A stretch of 52,967 nucleotides of DNA from Anaerolineae bacterium (GTDB lineage: Bacteria > Chloroflexota > Anaerolineae > Aggregatilineales > Phototrophicaceae), in assembly GCA_022825675.1 (NCBI GenBank), contig JAJDWK010000079.1, positions 1-52,967 of the forward strand. The letters are read 5' to 3'. Below are positions 25,351 through 34,609 of the stretch, one piece after another (the first letter of the stretch is position 1; each line of letters begins with the position of its first letter). The notes beneath the pieces were generated by a model. It saw nothing but the letters and a program-made list of their open reading frames with translations, was not told the DNA's origin and made no database searches. Made by a program: the position numbers and the translations under genes.

Positions 25351-26451
25351 CTAGGGGCTGAGCGTAACTTTGACTGATTCTGTGCCCGCCGCCACCAGCG
25401 CCATGCCCTCGTCAAAGCTGCCGAGCGGCAGTTGATGCGTCATGATGCGCTCCATCGGCAGCAGCCCTTTGCAGAGCATGTCGATGGCGATGGGATAGGT
25501 ATACGGGCTGAGGTGGGAGCCGTGAATGTTCAATTCTTTGGTATCGCCGATGATCGTCCAATCGGCGGTTACCGGCTCGCGCATTACGCTGAATTCGACA
25601 AATGTGCCCAGTTTGCGGATCATGTGTAAGCCCTGTATCACCGCGGCGGGGTAGCCGGTCGCCTCGATATAGACATCACAGCCATAGCCGTCGGTCAGCT
25701 TCAGCACTTCGTCGACGACATCAACTTTGTTGGGGTTCAGGCTCATATCCGCGCCGCAAAGCTCGGCGATCTCCAGCCGCTCGTCATTGAGATCGATGGC
25801 GATGAGCAAGCGGGGATTCTTCAAGCGGGCGGCGGCGAACATGCCCAAGCCCAGCGGACCGCAGCCGGCGATGACCACAACATCGTCCAGCTTGATTTCG
25901 CCGCGCTGCACCGCATGGATGGAGCAGCCCAGCGGCTCGATAAATGCCGCGTGATGCGCTGGCAGGCTCGCTGGCACCTTGTAATTCAACGCGCCGACAG
26001 GGAAGAGCATATACTCCGCCATCGCGCCCATGGTGGCTTGCCGAAAGCCGTAGACATCGTGTTTGTCCTGGCACATCCAATACTGGCCGCGCTTGCAGAA
26101 GCGGCATTTCCAGCAAGGCACAATCTGCTCGGAAACGGCGCTATCGCCCAGCGCCAAGCCGTATTGCTCGCCCGCGCCTGCGCCCAGCGCCACCACCTCG
26201 CCGACAAATTCATGCCCGGGGATGACGGGCGGCTGGCAGTAGCCGTCGCGCGCCTCATCGCCCCAGAAGAGCGGCGCGCCCTGATAGCATTTGAGGTCGC
26301 TGGCGCAGATGCCCACCGATTGCACGCGGATGAGCACTTCGCCGGCGGCGGGCTGCGGCGTCCGCCATTCTTCCAGGCGGTACTCTTCGGGACCGTGGCA
26401 GACGATGGCGGGCATCGTCTTGGGCAGGTCGGCAGTCAATTGTCGAGCCAT
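25351..26451 (-). CDS. Zinc-dependent medium-chain alcohol/polyol dehydrogenase
   Basis: 366 aa from the ATG at 26451, preceded by AAAGGA; a longer frame from 26517 has no supporting homology. It is an MDR-family NAD(P)-dependent dehydrogenase of the sorbitol/threonine dehydrogenase type. The catalytic zinc site has Cys in GICASDL and the His-Glu pair in PGHEFVGE. The structural zinc has CWKCRFCKRGQYWMC (four Cys). The nucleotide fold is VIAGCGPLGLGMFA, with Asp in AIDLNDERL implying NAD preference. The substrate is probably a polyol or sugar alcohol; two SDR genes follow closely, consistent with a small carbohydrate catabolic set. Confidence 0.87.
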   Translation of the reverse strand: MARQLTADLPKTMPAIVCHGPEEYRLEEWRTPQPAAGEVLIRVQSVGICASDLKCYQGAPLFWGDEARDGYCQPPVIPGHEFVGEVVALGAGAGEQYGLALGDSAVSEQIVPCWKCRFCKRGQYWMCQDKHDVYGFRQATMGAMAEYMLFPVGALNYKVPASLPAHHAAFIEPLGCSIHAVQRGEIKLDDVVVIAGCGPLGLGMFAAARLKNPRLLIAIDLNDERLEIAELCGADMSLNPNKVDVVDEVLKLTDGYGCDVYIEATGYPAAVIQGLHMIRKLGTFVEFSVMREPVTADWTIIGDTKELNIHGSHLSPYTYPIAIDMLCKGLLPMERIMTHQLPLGSFDEGMALVAAGTESVKVTLSP

Positions 26452-26577
26452 CGGGGAGTCCTTTGCGCGCATATAGTAAGCTCCGCCTATTGTAGCCAGA
26501 AGGCGACAAATTCTCAAAATGGTGTGAGGGGGAGTGTCTAAATGCGTGGATATACCAGCATTTTCCCCCGCCCTAAA

Positions 26578-26604
26578 TCCCTCCCCCCATTAAAGAGGGA
26601 GGGA
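26578..26604. other. Purine/pyrimidine-rich hairpin in the spacer after the fibronectin-III gene
   Basis: Arms TCCCTCCC (26578-26585) and GGGAGGGA (26597-26604) could pair around an 11-nt loop. On the plus strand the hairpin is followed by CTTTTAACCCCATTTTT. On the minus strand, the direction of the flanking genes, the following bases are not a T run, so it is a poor terminator for them. Similar C-rich/G-rich blocks (CTCCCCTTCCCTC, about 26633-26645) are nearby. Nothing else is seen in 26452-26733. Confidence 0.4.
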
Positions 26605-26733
26605 CTTTTAACCCCATTTTTGCAGTGATTTTGCTCCCCTTCCCTCATTTTGGGGATGGGGGCGATTTTCAACAGCGCCCAGCGAAACGCCCTGCCATAT
26701 ACACACTTACGCAGCCGCGGCGGGCAAGCCCGA

Positions 26734-29700
26734 TCACGGACAATCGCCGCTGACGGCGCGCACATAGACGGCGCTTACCCAGCCGGTCTGCCCGTTGTAT
26801 ACAACCTGCAGCCAATCGTTCTGCCGGTCCAAAATTGTCAGCGCGGCACCGGCTGGCAAGGTCAGCAGGTATTGCCCGACCGGGGCATCGCGGAAGTTCA
26901 GCGGATCGGTCGTGCGGCCGATGCAGGCATCCGCCGGCGCCGGGAGCGCTGTCGCCGTCGCCTGCGGGATTGCAGTTGGGCTAGCTGCGGAAACTGTCGT
27001 TGGCGCCAGCGGGGGCACGGCGGTTGGATTCGCTGATGAGGCTTCCAGCAAGACGAGCGTGCCCGCGCGCTCCACCTGGTAGCAAATCATGCCATCGCGG
27101 CTATAAGGCTGGACTTCCGTGAGCAGGCGCGGCGCATAAGCGGCATCAAGGAATGCCATATCGCCCGCTTGCGTGAAGCAGACTTCAAAATCGCCACGGA
27201 CCCAGCCCCAGACATCAACGCCGAGCACGATGCCGCGCCGCGTCAGCCTGGCATCGCCGACGCCAGCGGCGTCAAGGCATTGCACATTCAGCCCAAAGGG
27301 CTGCGGGCTGATGGCAAGCAGCGCCTTCTGCGCGTCAGTGCAGAGGAACTGCGGCGGAACAGCGGTTGCGGCCGGCGCGGCGGGGGCGGCGGGCGCGCCG
27401 CCGCTGGCGGTATCAGAACCATCGGCGACGGGAGGATTGCTATCGCCGAAACTCGGGTTGGAATCTCTTGAGCCGACCCTGTTATCAACGCTCTCTTGCC
27501 GCGGCAAGGTGCGGAAGTCGACATAGGCAGGCTGGGAGACTCCGCCGTCATTTTCCGCGCGCACATAGATGCGATACAGGGTATCGGGCTGCAGCCCGGC
27601 AAAGGAATAGGCGTTGACGCTGCCGATGTCTGTCCATACAGTGAACATGCTGACGGCTTGGCTGCTGGCGCTGACAGCTTGGCTGACGGCTTGGCTGCCA
27701 GCCATGGTATCGCCGCGCGCTTCATAGCCATCGGCGTCAGGCGCTCGATCCCAATCGACATCAACGCCAGTCTGGGAGATGTTGTCGGCGCTCAAGCCCG
27801 AGGGCGGCGCGGGCGGGTCAGGCGGTGTCCGGCTCGAAACCGAAATTGCCGTCGAGGTGTTTTGCCCGCTCTTGGAGCGCACGCTGAGCGTGTAGGCGGT
27901 ATCCGCGCTGAGGCCGCTGAAGGTATAAGTGGCGACATCGCCGACATCCGTCCAGCCGCTTAACACGCCGCCATTGACTTCATAGCTGGCCGCGCCATTG
28001 GCTTTCGTCCAGCTTAGGGTGATCGCAGTCTGGCTATTGCTAGTGGCGCTGACATTGCTGGGGCTGGCGACGGTGGGTGCCTGCGCTGCCAAAGTCCGGG
28101 CGCTGACCGCGACCGCTGACGAATCGCCGCCGCTGTTGCTGGCTTGAATTGCAAGATTGTACTGGGTGTTCGCCTGCAAACTCGTGAAGGTATAAGTGGC
28201 GACATCGCCCAGCACCGTCCAACTGTCGGCGCTGGCTTTGCGCACTTTGTAGCCGGTCGCGCCGGCAGATTTTGTCCAGTTGAGCGTTATCGCGGTCTGC
28301 GTGATGCCACTGGTACTTAGGCCAGTCGGCGCGGCGGGGGCGTTAGGCAGGGTTAAGGCTCTGCCTGATACGGCGGGCGAATCGCCGCTGGCATTGGTGG
28401 CATAGATTTTCAGCACATATTCGGTATTCGCGCTCAAGCTGCTGAAGGTATGCGTGTTGACATCGCCCAGCGCCGTTGCCGCGCCGCTATCGACCTGCAC
28501 CTTGTAGCCGGTTGCGCCGGTCGATTTTGCCCAGGTCACAGTGATGGTCGTCTGCGTTTGACCGCTGACGGTTAAACCCGTCGGCGCGGCGGGCACGGTT
28601 GTCCCGCTGACCGATTCCGCCGGCGATTCGCCGCTGGCATTCTTCGCCCGCACCTCGAGCGAATAGCTGGTGCCAACACTCAAACCGGTGAATTCATAGA
28701 GCGCAACATCGCCAACATCATGCCAACTGTTGTGCGTACCGCCTTGCACTTCATAGCTGGTCGCGCCGGTCGATTTTGTCCATTCGAGCGTAATCGCCGT
28801 CTGCGTGGTTGCGCTGGCATCCACCGCCACGCCTGTTGGCGCGGCGGGCACGGTTACCGCGCTGACTGCTGGTGCCGCCGTTTCCCCGCCGGTATTCTTG
28901 GCGCGCACTTGCAGCGAATAGCTGGTGCCAGCGCTCAAGCCGGTGAATGTATAAGTGGCGACATCGCCAGCATCGGTCCAGCCGCTTAACGCGCCGCCAT
29001 TAACTTCGTAAGTGGTCGCGCCGGTCGATTTTGTCCAGCCAAGCGTGATGCTGTTATGCGTGATGCCGCTCGTCGTCAAGCCTGTCGGCGCGGCTGGCGC
29101 TGGTGGTGGCGACGCCAGGGTCGTCGCGCTGGTCGATGCCGCTGACGAATCGCCGCCGCTGTTGCTCGCCAATACTTCCAGCGTATATTGCGTATTCGCC
29201 GACAGCCCCGTGAAGACATAGGCAGCCACATCACCCAAAGTCGTCCAACTGTCGCCGCTGTCTTTCCGCACTTTGTAGGCGGTCGCGCCGGTCGATTTCG
29301 TCCAGCCAAGCGTGATGCTGTTATGCGTGATGCCGCTCGTCGTCAAGCCTGTCGGCGCGGCTGGCGCTGGTGGCGGCGACGCCAGAGTAGTCGCGCTGGA
29401 CGATGCCGCTGACGAATCGCCGCCGCTGTTGAAGGCGGTAACTTTAAGCGTATATGCTGTATTCGCCGTCAAGCCGCTGAAGCTATAGGCAGCCACATCA
29501 CCCAGTGTGACGACTGTGCCGCTGTTTGCCTGGACCTTGTAGCCCGTCGCCCTGGCGGATTTCGTCCAGCCAAGCGTGATGGCAGACTGCGTGATGCCGC
29601 TTGTAGTCAAGCCTGTCGGCGCGGCTGGCGGAACAGCCAGAGTCGTCGCGCTGACTGCTGGCGCCGCTGTTGTACCGCTGGCATTCTTGGCGCGCACCTC

Positions 29701-32700
29701 CAGCGAGTATTCGGTGTCAGCGCTCAAACCGGTGAATGTATAAGCGGCAACATCGCCAACAACGTGCCAGCCGGTCAGCGTGCCGCCGCTGACTTCATAA
29801 CCGGTCGCGCCGGTCGATTTTGTCCAGCCAAGCGTGATGGCAGACTGCGTGATGCCGCTGGCAGCCACACCCGTCGGCGCGGCGGGCACAGTCGTCCCGC
29901 TGACCGCTGGCGCCGCCGTTTCACCGCTGGCATTCTTCGCCCGCACCTCGAGCGAATAGCCGGTGCCGGCGCTCAAACCGGTGAATGTATAAGTGGCGAC
30001 ATCGCCAGCGTCAGTCCAGCCGCTTAACACGCCGCCATTAACTTCGTAAGTGGTCGCGCCGGTCGATTTTGTCCAGGTTATTGTAATCGCCGTCTGCGTG
30101 ATGGAGCTGGCATCCACCGCCACGCCTGTTGGCGCGGCCGGCACGGTGCTGACAGTGGTCTGCGCCGGGTCCGAATTGCCGCCCTGATTCTTCGAGCGCA
30201 CCTGCAAAGTGTAGCTGGTGCCAGCGCTCAAACCGGTAAATTCGTAACTGGCAACATCGCCGGCATCGTGCCAATCGCTGAGCGCGCCGCCATTGACCTG
30301 GTAGCCAGCCGAGTCCGCTACCTTCGTCCAGCCGAGCGTTATCGTTGTCTGCGTGATGCCGCTGGTCGTCAAGCCTGATGGCACACCGGGCGCGCTGGGC
30401 AAGGTGCTGGCGCTGATCGACTTGGCAGCTGAGTCGCCGCCGGCATTAAAGGCGATGACCTTTAGATCATAACTGGTGCCCGCCGTCAACTGCTCGAAGG
30501 TATAGGTCGCGACATCGCCCAAAGTCGTCACATCGCCGCTGCCCGCTTGCACTTTATACCCGGTCGCCCCGGCCGATTTTGTCCAGTTCAGCACGATTGA
30601 TGTTTGCGTGATGGCGCCGGTCGCCAAACCTGTCGGCGCTTCGGGCTTGGTGCTGATGGTGTAAGTCGCCGCCGCCGAATTGCCGGCGGCATTGTTGGCG
30701 ACAACTGAGAAGACATATTCCGTACCCGCCGTCAAGCCCGTAAATGTGTATGTGGCGACATCTTCCAATACCGTCCAACTGTCGCTGTCTTTGCGCACTG
30801 CGTAAGCAGTGGCGCCAGCGGATTGTGTCCAGTTGAGCACGATTGAGGTCTGGGTGATGGCGCCGTGCGTCAAACCAGTCGGAGGCTCCGGCGGGTCGGG
30901 CAGGGTGCTGACAGTGAGAGCCGCCGCCGCCGATTCGCCGCCGCTGTTGCTGGCGACAACTTCCAGGTCATATTCCGTACCCGCCGTCAGGCTGGAAAAA
31001 GTATGCGTGGCGACATCGCCCAGTGTCGTCCACTCATCATCGCTGTCCTTGCGCACTTTGTAGGCGGTGGCGCCAGTGGACTTCGTCCAGCTCAGCGTAA
31101 TTTCCGTCTGCGTGATGCCGCTGGAAGCCAAACCAGTCGGCGCGGCGGGAGCGTTGGGCAGGGTTGAGGCGCTGCCCGATGCCGCTGTGGAATCGCCGCC
31201 GCTATTAAAGGCGATGACCTTGAGCACATAACTGGTATCCGCCGTCAGCCCGGTGAAGGTATAGGTCGCGACATCGCCCAAAGCCGTCACATCGCCGCTG
31301 CCCTCCTGCACTTTATACCCGGTCGCCCCGGCGGATTTCGTCCAGTTCAGCACGATTTCCGTCTGCGTGATGCCGCTGGTTGTCAAACCTGTCGGCGCGG
31401 CGGGAGCGTTGGGCAGGGTAGAAGCGCTGCCCGATGCCGCCGCGGAATCGCCGCCGCTGTTAAAGGCGATGACCTTGAGCACATAACTGGTATCCGCCGT
31501 CAGCCCGGTGAAGGTATAGGTCGCGACATCGCCCAAAGCCGTCACATCGCCGCTGCCCTCCTGCACTTTATACCCGGTCGCCCCGGCCGATTTCGTCCAG
31601 TTCAGCACGATTGATGTCTGCGTGATTTCGCCGGTCGTCAAACCTGTCGGCGCGGGCGGGGCATTGGGCAAGGTGCTGGCGGTTAGAGCCGCCGCCGCCG
31701 AATCGCCGCCGCTGTTGCTGGCGACAACTTCCAGGTCATATTCTGTATTCGCCGTCAGCCCGGTGAAGGTATAGGTCGCGACATCGCCCAATTCCGTCCA
31801 ATCGTCATCGCTGTCTTTGCGCACTTTGTAGATGGTAGCACCAGCGGATTTCGTCCAGTCCAGCACGATTGATGTCTGTGTGATGGTGCCGGTCGTCAAA
31901 CCTGTTGGCGCGGGCGGGGCATTGGGCAAGGTGCTGGCGGTTAGAGTCGCCGCCGCCGAATCGCCGCCGGCGTTGCTGGCGACAACTTCCAGGTCATATT
32001 CTGTATTCGCCGTCAGCCCGCTGAAGGTATAGGTGGCGACATCGCCCAATTCCGTCCAATCGTCATCGCTGTCTTTGCGCGCTTTGTAGGCGGTGGCAGC
32101 GGCGGATTTTGTCCAGTTGAGCACGATTGAAGTCTGCGTGATGGTGCCGGTTTCCAAACCTGTCGGCGCGGCGGGCGGGTCGGGCAAGGTCTCTATCGCC
32201 GCCGCGCTGTTAGCGCAGGAGACGCTGGAGCCGCTTTTCGCCCGCGCGTGAAACTGATAGCTGGTCTCGGGGTCCAAGCCGGTAAAGGTATGTTCGAGGT
32301 TGCCGCTGGCAGCGACCCAGGTGCTGCCATCTTTGCTGACCTCATAGGTTACCGAGCTGGTGGTGCTTGCCGTCCAGGTCAGCTTGGCGCTGTTGTTGCT
32401 AATCTCAGAAGTTTGCAGGCTGGTTGGCGGCTCCAGCTGGGCGGCGGCGGTGGTCACATCCAGGTGGATTTCGCTGCTGTAAGCGGTTGTATCAAGCCCT
32501 TTTATCAGCGCGCGGACAAAGAATCTATAGGTAGTGCCGACCGAGAGCTGCGTAATCACCCGTTCCACGGAAGCGCCGCGCGCTTTCCAGGTGCCGCCAT
32601 TGTTTATCTTGATTTCATAGACTATCGGCGGCTGCGAGAGGCTGGGTGCCGGCGGCGACGCGTTCCAAGTCAGATGCACAACAGTGCCAGCCACGCAGGT

Positions 32701-33360
32701 GGTTCGCGGATTTGACGGCGGCAGCGGGCTCGTATAGGTAAGGGCGGTTGGCGCGTACCGTGATTTCCTGCTTCCGGAAACAGAACGTACCTGGTAGCCA
32801 TAAGCGGTGGAGTGCCGCAAGTTGTTGAAGGTGACGGAAGTTGTGCTTGCGCCCAGGGTGACCACATTTCCTATACTCGGAAAGTTTTGAACATATTCAT
32901 AGCCAGTCGCCCCCCCGGTAACAGCGGGCCACTCCAGCGTAAGGCTATTCGCGCTAATAGCGCTGTATGTCGGCTGAGGGACTGCTGGCAGGGTTGTTTC
33001 GGTATATTCCGCTATGGTGGAAGCGCCATTGTTGTTCCGGGCGCGCACTTGCAGGATATAAGCGGTATTGGGGGTCAACGCGGCGTAATCGTATTGGCCC
33101 GGGCTCGTGGCGGTTATCCAATCGCTCAGTACGGCAGCGCGGGTGGCTGCCAGAAGAAGCTGAACTTCGTGCCCGGTAGCGCCGGCGGACCCGGTCCAAT
33201 GCAGCGACATGCTGTTTTGCGTGACGGCGCTTGTCCTCAAGCCCGTGGGCGGGTCAGGGGGTGACTGCGCTTGCGCGCCGAGGGGCAAGGCAAGCAACGC
33301 GAGAATGCCTAAAATTAGGTATAGCGGGCGAATCGTAGAACAGCCCTTACTTGACGGCAT
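26734..33360 (-). CDS. Giant secreted fibronectin-III repeat protein with C-terminal SH3 domain
   Basis: 2208 aa from the ATG at 33360 (GGGGAG upstream). A signal peptide comes first (IRPLYLILGILALLALPLGAQA). About 22 fibronectin type III modules of about 85 residues then follow; the first four are divergent and the remaining ones share TQTSIVLNWTKSAGATGYKV, GDVATYTFTGL and TEYDLEVVASNSGGDSAAA blocks. After these come a Pro/Ala/Thr linker, a roughly 100-residue Cys-containing domain (CTDAQKALL through CYQVERAG), another Pro/Thr linker, and a bacterial SH3 domain (RDAPVGQYLLTLPAGA; WLQVVYNGQTGWVS). It is probably a surface or matrix protein, with binding or adhesion inferred. The last module has an insertion (SQAVSQAVSASSQAVS). 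Confidence 0.92.
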   Translation of the reverse strand: MPSSKGCSTIRPLYLILGILALLALPLGAQAQSPPDPPTGLRTSAVTQNSMSLHWTGSAGATGHEVQLLLAATRAAVLSDWITATSPGQYDYAALTPNTAYILQVRARNNNGASTIAEYTETTLPAVPQPTYSAISANSLTLEWPAVTGGATGYEYVQNFPSIGNVVTLGASTTSVTFNNLRHSTAYGYQVRSVSGSRKSRYAPTALTYTSPLPPSNPRTTCVAGTVVHLTWNASPPAPSLSQPPIVYEIKINNGGTWKARGASVERVITQLSVGTTYRFFVRALIKGLDTTAYSSEIHLDVTTAAAQLEPPTSLQTSEISNNSAKLTWTASTTSSVTYEVSKDGSTWVAASGNLEHTFTGLDPETSYQFHARAKSGSSVSCANSAAAIETLPDPPAAPTGLETGTITQTSIVLNWTKSAAATAYKARKDSDDDWTELGDVATYTFSGLTANTEYDLEVVASNAGGDSAAATLTASTLPNAPPAPTGLTTGTITQTSIVLDWTKSAGATIYKVRKDSDDDWTELGDVATYTFTGLTANTEYDLEVVASNSGGDSAAAALTASTLPNAPPAPTGLTTGEITQTSIVLNWTKSAGATGYKVQEGSGDVTALGDVATYTFTGLTADTSYVLKVIAFNSGGDSAAASGSASTLPNAPAAPTGLTTSGITQTEIVLNWTKSAGATGYKVQEGSGDVTALGDVATYTFTGLTADTSYVLKVIAFNSGGDSTAASGSASTLPNAPAAPTGLASSGITQTEITLSWTKSTGATAYKVRKDSDDEWTTLGDVATHTFSSLTAGTEYDLEVVASNSGGESAAAALTVSTLPDPPEPPTGLTHGAITQTSIVLNWTQSAGATAYAVRKDSDSWTVLEDVATYTFTGLTAGTEYVFSVVANNAAGNSAAATYTISTKPEAPTGLATGAITQTSIVLNWTKSAGATGYKVQAGSGDVTTLGDVATYTFEQLTAGTSYDLKVIAFNAGGDSAAKSISASTLPSAPGVPSGLTTSGITQTTITLGWTKVADSAGYQVNGGALSDWHDAGDVASYEFTGLSAGTSYTLQVRSKNQGGNSDPAQTTVSTVPAAPTGVAVDASSITQTAITITWTKSTGATTYEVNGGVLSGWTDAGDVATYTFTGLSAGTGYSLEVRAKNASGETAAPAVSGTTVPAAPTGVAASGITQSAITLGWTKSTGATGYEVSGGTLTGWHVVGDVAAYTFTGLSADTEYSLEVRAKNASGTTAAPAVSATTLAVPPAAPTGLTTSGITQSAITLGWTKSARATGYKVQANSGTVVTLGDVAAYSFSGLTANTAYTLKVTAFNSGGDSSAASSSATTLASPPPAPAAPTGLTTSGITHNSITLGWTKSTGATAYKVRKDSGDSWTTLGDVAAYVFTGLSANTQYTLEVLASNSGGDSSAASTSATTLASPPPAPAAPTGLTTSGITHNSITLGWTKSTGATTYEVNGGALSGWTDAGDVATYTFTGLSAGTSYSLQVRAKNTGGETAAPAVSAVTVPAAPTGVAVDASATTQTAITLEWTKSTGATSYEVQGGTHNSWHDVGDVALYEFTGLSVGTSYSLEVRAKNASGESPAESVSGTTVPAAPTGLTVSGQTQTTITVTWAKSTGATGYKVQVDSGAATALGDVNTHTFSSLSANTEYVLKIYATNASGDSPAVSGRALTLPNAPAAPTGLSTSGITQTAITLNWTKSAGATGYKVRKASADSWTVLGDVATYTFTSLQANTQYNLAIQASNSGGDSSAVAVSARTLAAQAPTVASPSNVSATSNSQTAITLSWTKANGAASYEVNGGVLSGWTDVGDVATYTFSGLSADTAYTLSVRSKSGQNTSTAISVSSRTPPDPPAPPSGLSADNISQTGVDVDWDRAPDADGYEARGDTMAGSQAVSQAVSASSQAVSMFTVWTDIGSVNAYSFAGLQPDTLYRIYVRAENDGGVSQPAYVDFRTLPRQESVDNRVGSRDSNPSFGDSNPPVADGSDTASGGAPAAPAAPAATAVPPQFLCTDAQKALLAISPQPFGLNVQCLDAAGVGDARLTRRGIVLGVDVWGWVRGDFEVCFTQAGDMAFLDAAYAPRLLTEVQPYSRDGMICYQVERAGTLVLLEASSANPTAVPPLAPTTVSAASPTAIPQATATALPAPADACIGRTTDPLNFRDAPVGQYLLTLPAGAALTILDRQNDWLQVVYNGQTGWVSAVYVRAVSGDCP
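31145..31654 (-). repeat. Two adjacent near-identical 255-bp modules
   Basis: Within the fibronectin-III gene, 31145-31399 and 31400-31654 each encode one 85-residue module containing YKVQEGSGDVTALGD. By eye they differ at only a few positions (for example T/A before ASGSAST). Such identity between neighbours, compared with the divergence of distant modules, points to recent duplication or gene conversion. A similar pair lies at about 29090-29350 and 29350-29600. Confidence 0.75.
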
Positions 33361-33506
33361 AGACACTTCTCCCCGCTCTTTGCTGGAGTCCAAGGCACAC
33401 TTACTTCTGCATTGTATGGGGAACTGTCATCCGCGCAACAAAGTATCGGGGGAAATCTCGCCCCGGGCAGCGCGCCGCTAGCGATGGGATATTTGCGGGT
33501 GGGAGC

Positions 33507-34478
33507 TTAGCCCGGCAGCCGGCTGAGGATGAGCGCGGTGAGGGCGATGGCGGTGGCAATCAGCCAGACAGTCTGCCGATTGATGCGCTGCTCGAGTATC
33601 TTTTGCAGGTACTCGGACTGCGCTTTCATTTCTGACCGAAGCTGCTCGGATTGGGCATCCAGCTTTGCCTGGAATTGCTCGGTTTGATTCTTCTGATCCG
33701 CCTGGAACAGCTCGGTTTGATTTTTCTGATCTGCCTGGAATTGTTCGGACTGCGCCCTCAATTCTGACCGAAGCTGCTCGGATTGGGCATCCAGCTTTGC
33801 CTGGAATTGCTCGGTTTGATTCTTCTGATCCGCCTGGAACAGCTCGGTTTGGTTTTTCTGGTCCGCCTTGAATTGTTCGGACTGCGCCCTCAATTCCGAC
33901 CGAAGCTGCTCGGATTGCTCTTTCTGGTCAGCTTTGAATTGTTCGGACTGCGCCCTCAATTCTGACCGAAGCTGCTCGGATTGCTCTTTTAATTCCGCCT
34001 TGAATTGTTCGGACTGCGCCCTCAATTCTGACCGAAACTGCTCGGATTGCTCTTTCTGATTTGCCTTGAATTGTTCGGACTGCGCCCTCAATTCTGACCG
34101 AAGCTGCTCGGATTGCTCTTTCTGGTCAGCCTTGAATTGTTCGGACTGCGCCCTCAATTCTGCCCGAAACTGCTCAGATTGCTCTCTTAGTTCCGCCCGG
34201 AACAGCTCGGATTGTTCTTTCAAATCTTCCCGAAATTGCTCGGACTGCGCATCAAGCTTTGAGTCTATGCGCTCGATTTGCTCGTGCGCATACTCAACTT
34301 TCGTCTCGAGGCGGGCGCTATCGGCTTTGGTCGCCAGGTGAGGGTTCTGCGCTTCGCGCCCGCTTTCCAAGCCGGCGACACGCTCGCCCAGGTCCGCCAC
34401 CTGCTCGACGATACGCTCGTGAGAGGTGCGCTCCAAAGATTCTACCCGCTGCGTCAGGCTGGTATCCGCTTCTGCCAT
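33507..34478 (-). CDS. Tail-anchored coiled-coil protein with 11-residue repeats
   Basis: 323 aa. The N-terminal 90 residues are a charged helix with heptad-like pattern (RVESLERTSHERIVEQVADL). Residues of about 90-285 are a tandem array with 11-residue periodicity, alternating units such as EQSEQLRSELR, AQSEQFKADQK and AQSEQFRAELR, with DQKNQTE(L/Q)FQA variants near the end. The C-terminus is a single hydrophobic helix (TVWLIATAIALTALILSRL) followed by two or three residues, so the protein is probably tail-anchored in the membrane with a long rod in the cytoplasm. Hendecad periodicity predicts a right-handed or nearly straight coiled coil. No family function is recognised. The gene lies 146 nt upstream of the fibronectin-III gene on the same strand. 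Confidence 0.8.
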   Translation of the reverse strand: MAEADTSLTQRVESLERTSHERIVEQVADLGERVAGLESGREAQNPHLATKADSARLETKVEYAHEQIERIDSKLDAQSEQFREDLKEQSELFRAELREQSEQFRAELRAQSEQFKADQKEQSEQLRSELRAQSEQFKANQKEQSEQFRSELRAQSEQFKAELKEQSEQLRSELRAQSEQFKADQKEQSEQLRSELRAQSEQFKADQKNQTELFQADQKNQTEQFQAKLDAQSEQLRSELRAQSEQFQADQKNQTELFQADQKNQTEQFQAKLDAQSEQLRSEMKAQSEYLQKILEQRINRQTVWLIATAIALTALILSRLPG

Positions 34479-34561
34479 GATGTCGCTCGCAAACCATTCT
34501 GCTAGCCCAAGTGTATGCTGGCATCAGCCATTTTGCAAGCAGCGCCGCTATTGACAGGCAT

Positions 34562-34590
34562 TTGGTCTAAGCCGCTGGCGGGAGTATACT
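34562..34590 (+). promoter_or_regulatory. Sigma70-type promoter of fdhA
   Basis: TTGGTC (34562-34567) and TATACT (34585-34590) are separated by 17 bp. The expected start point, about 34597, falls at the GAGGAGG Shine-Dalgarno (34597-34603), 7 nt before the ATG at 34610, so the leader would be very short. It is the best-formed promoter noticed in the window. Confidence 0.6.
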
Positions 34591-34609
34591 GGGGGCGAGG
34601 AGGCGGCAC

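Noticed and set aside
26578..26625. Rho-independent terminator of the fibronectin-III gene
   Set aside because: The T run lies on the wrong strand for the minus-strand gene, so the hairpin is listed only as a structure.
33600..34250. Regular 33/66-nt direct repeats that look at first like a CRISPR array
   Set aside because: They are in one frame of the coiled-coil gene, have no variable spacers, and vary at third positions.
33868..34341. Plus-strand frame rich in Cys (NCSDCALNSDRS repeats), resembling a metal-binding repeat protein
   Set aside because: It is the antisense shadow of the hendecad repeat; periodicity is fully explained by the minus-strand gene.
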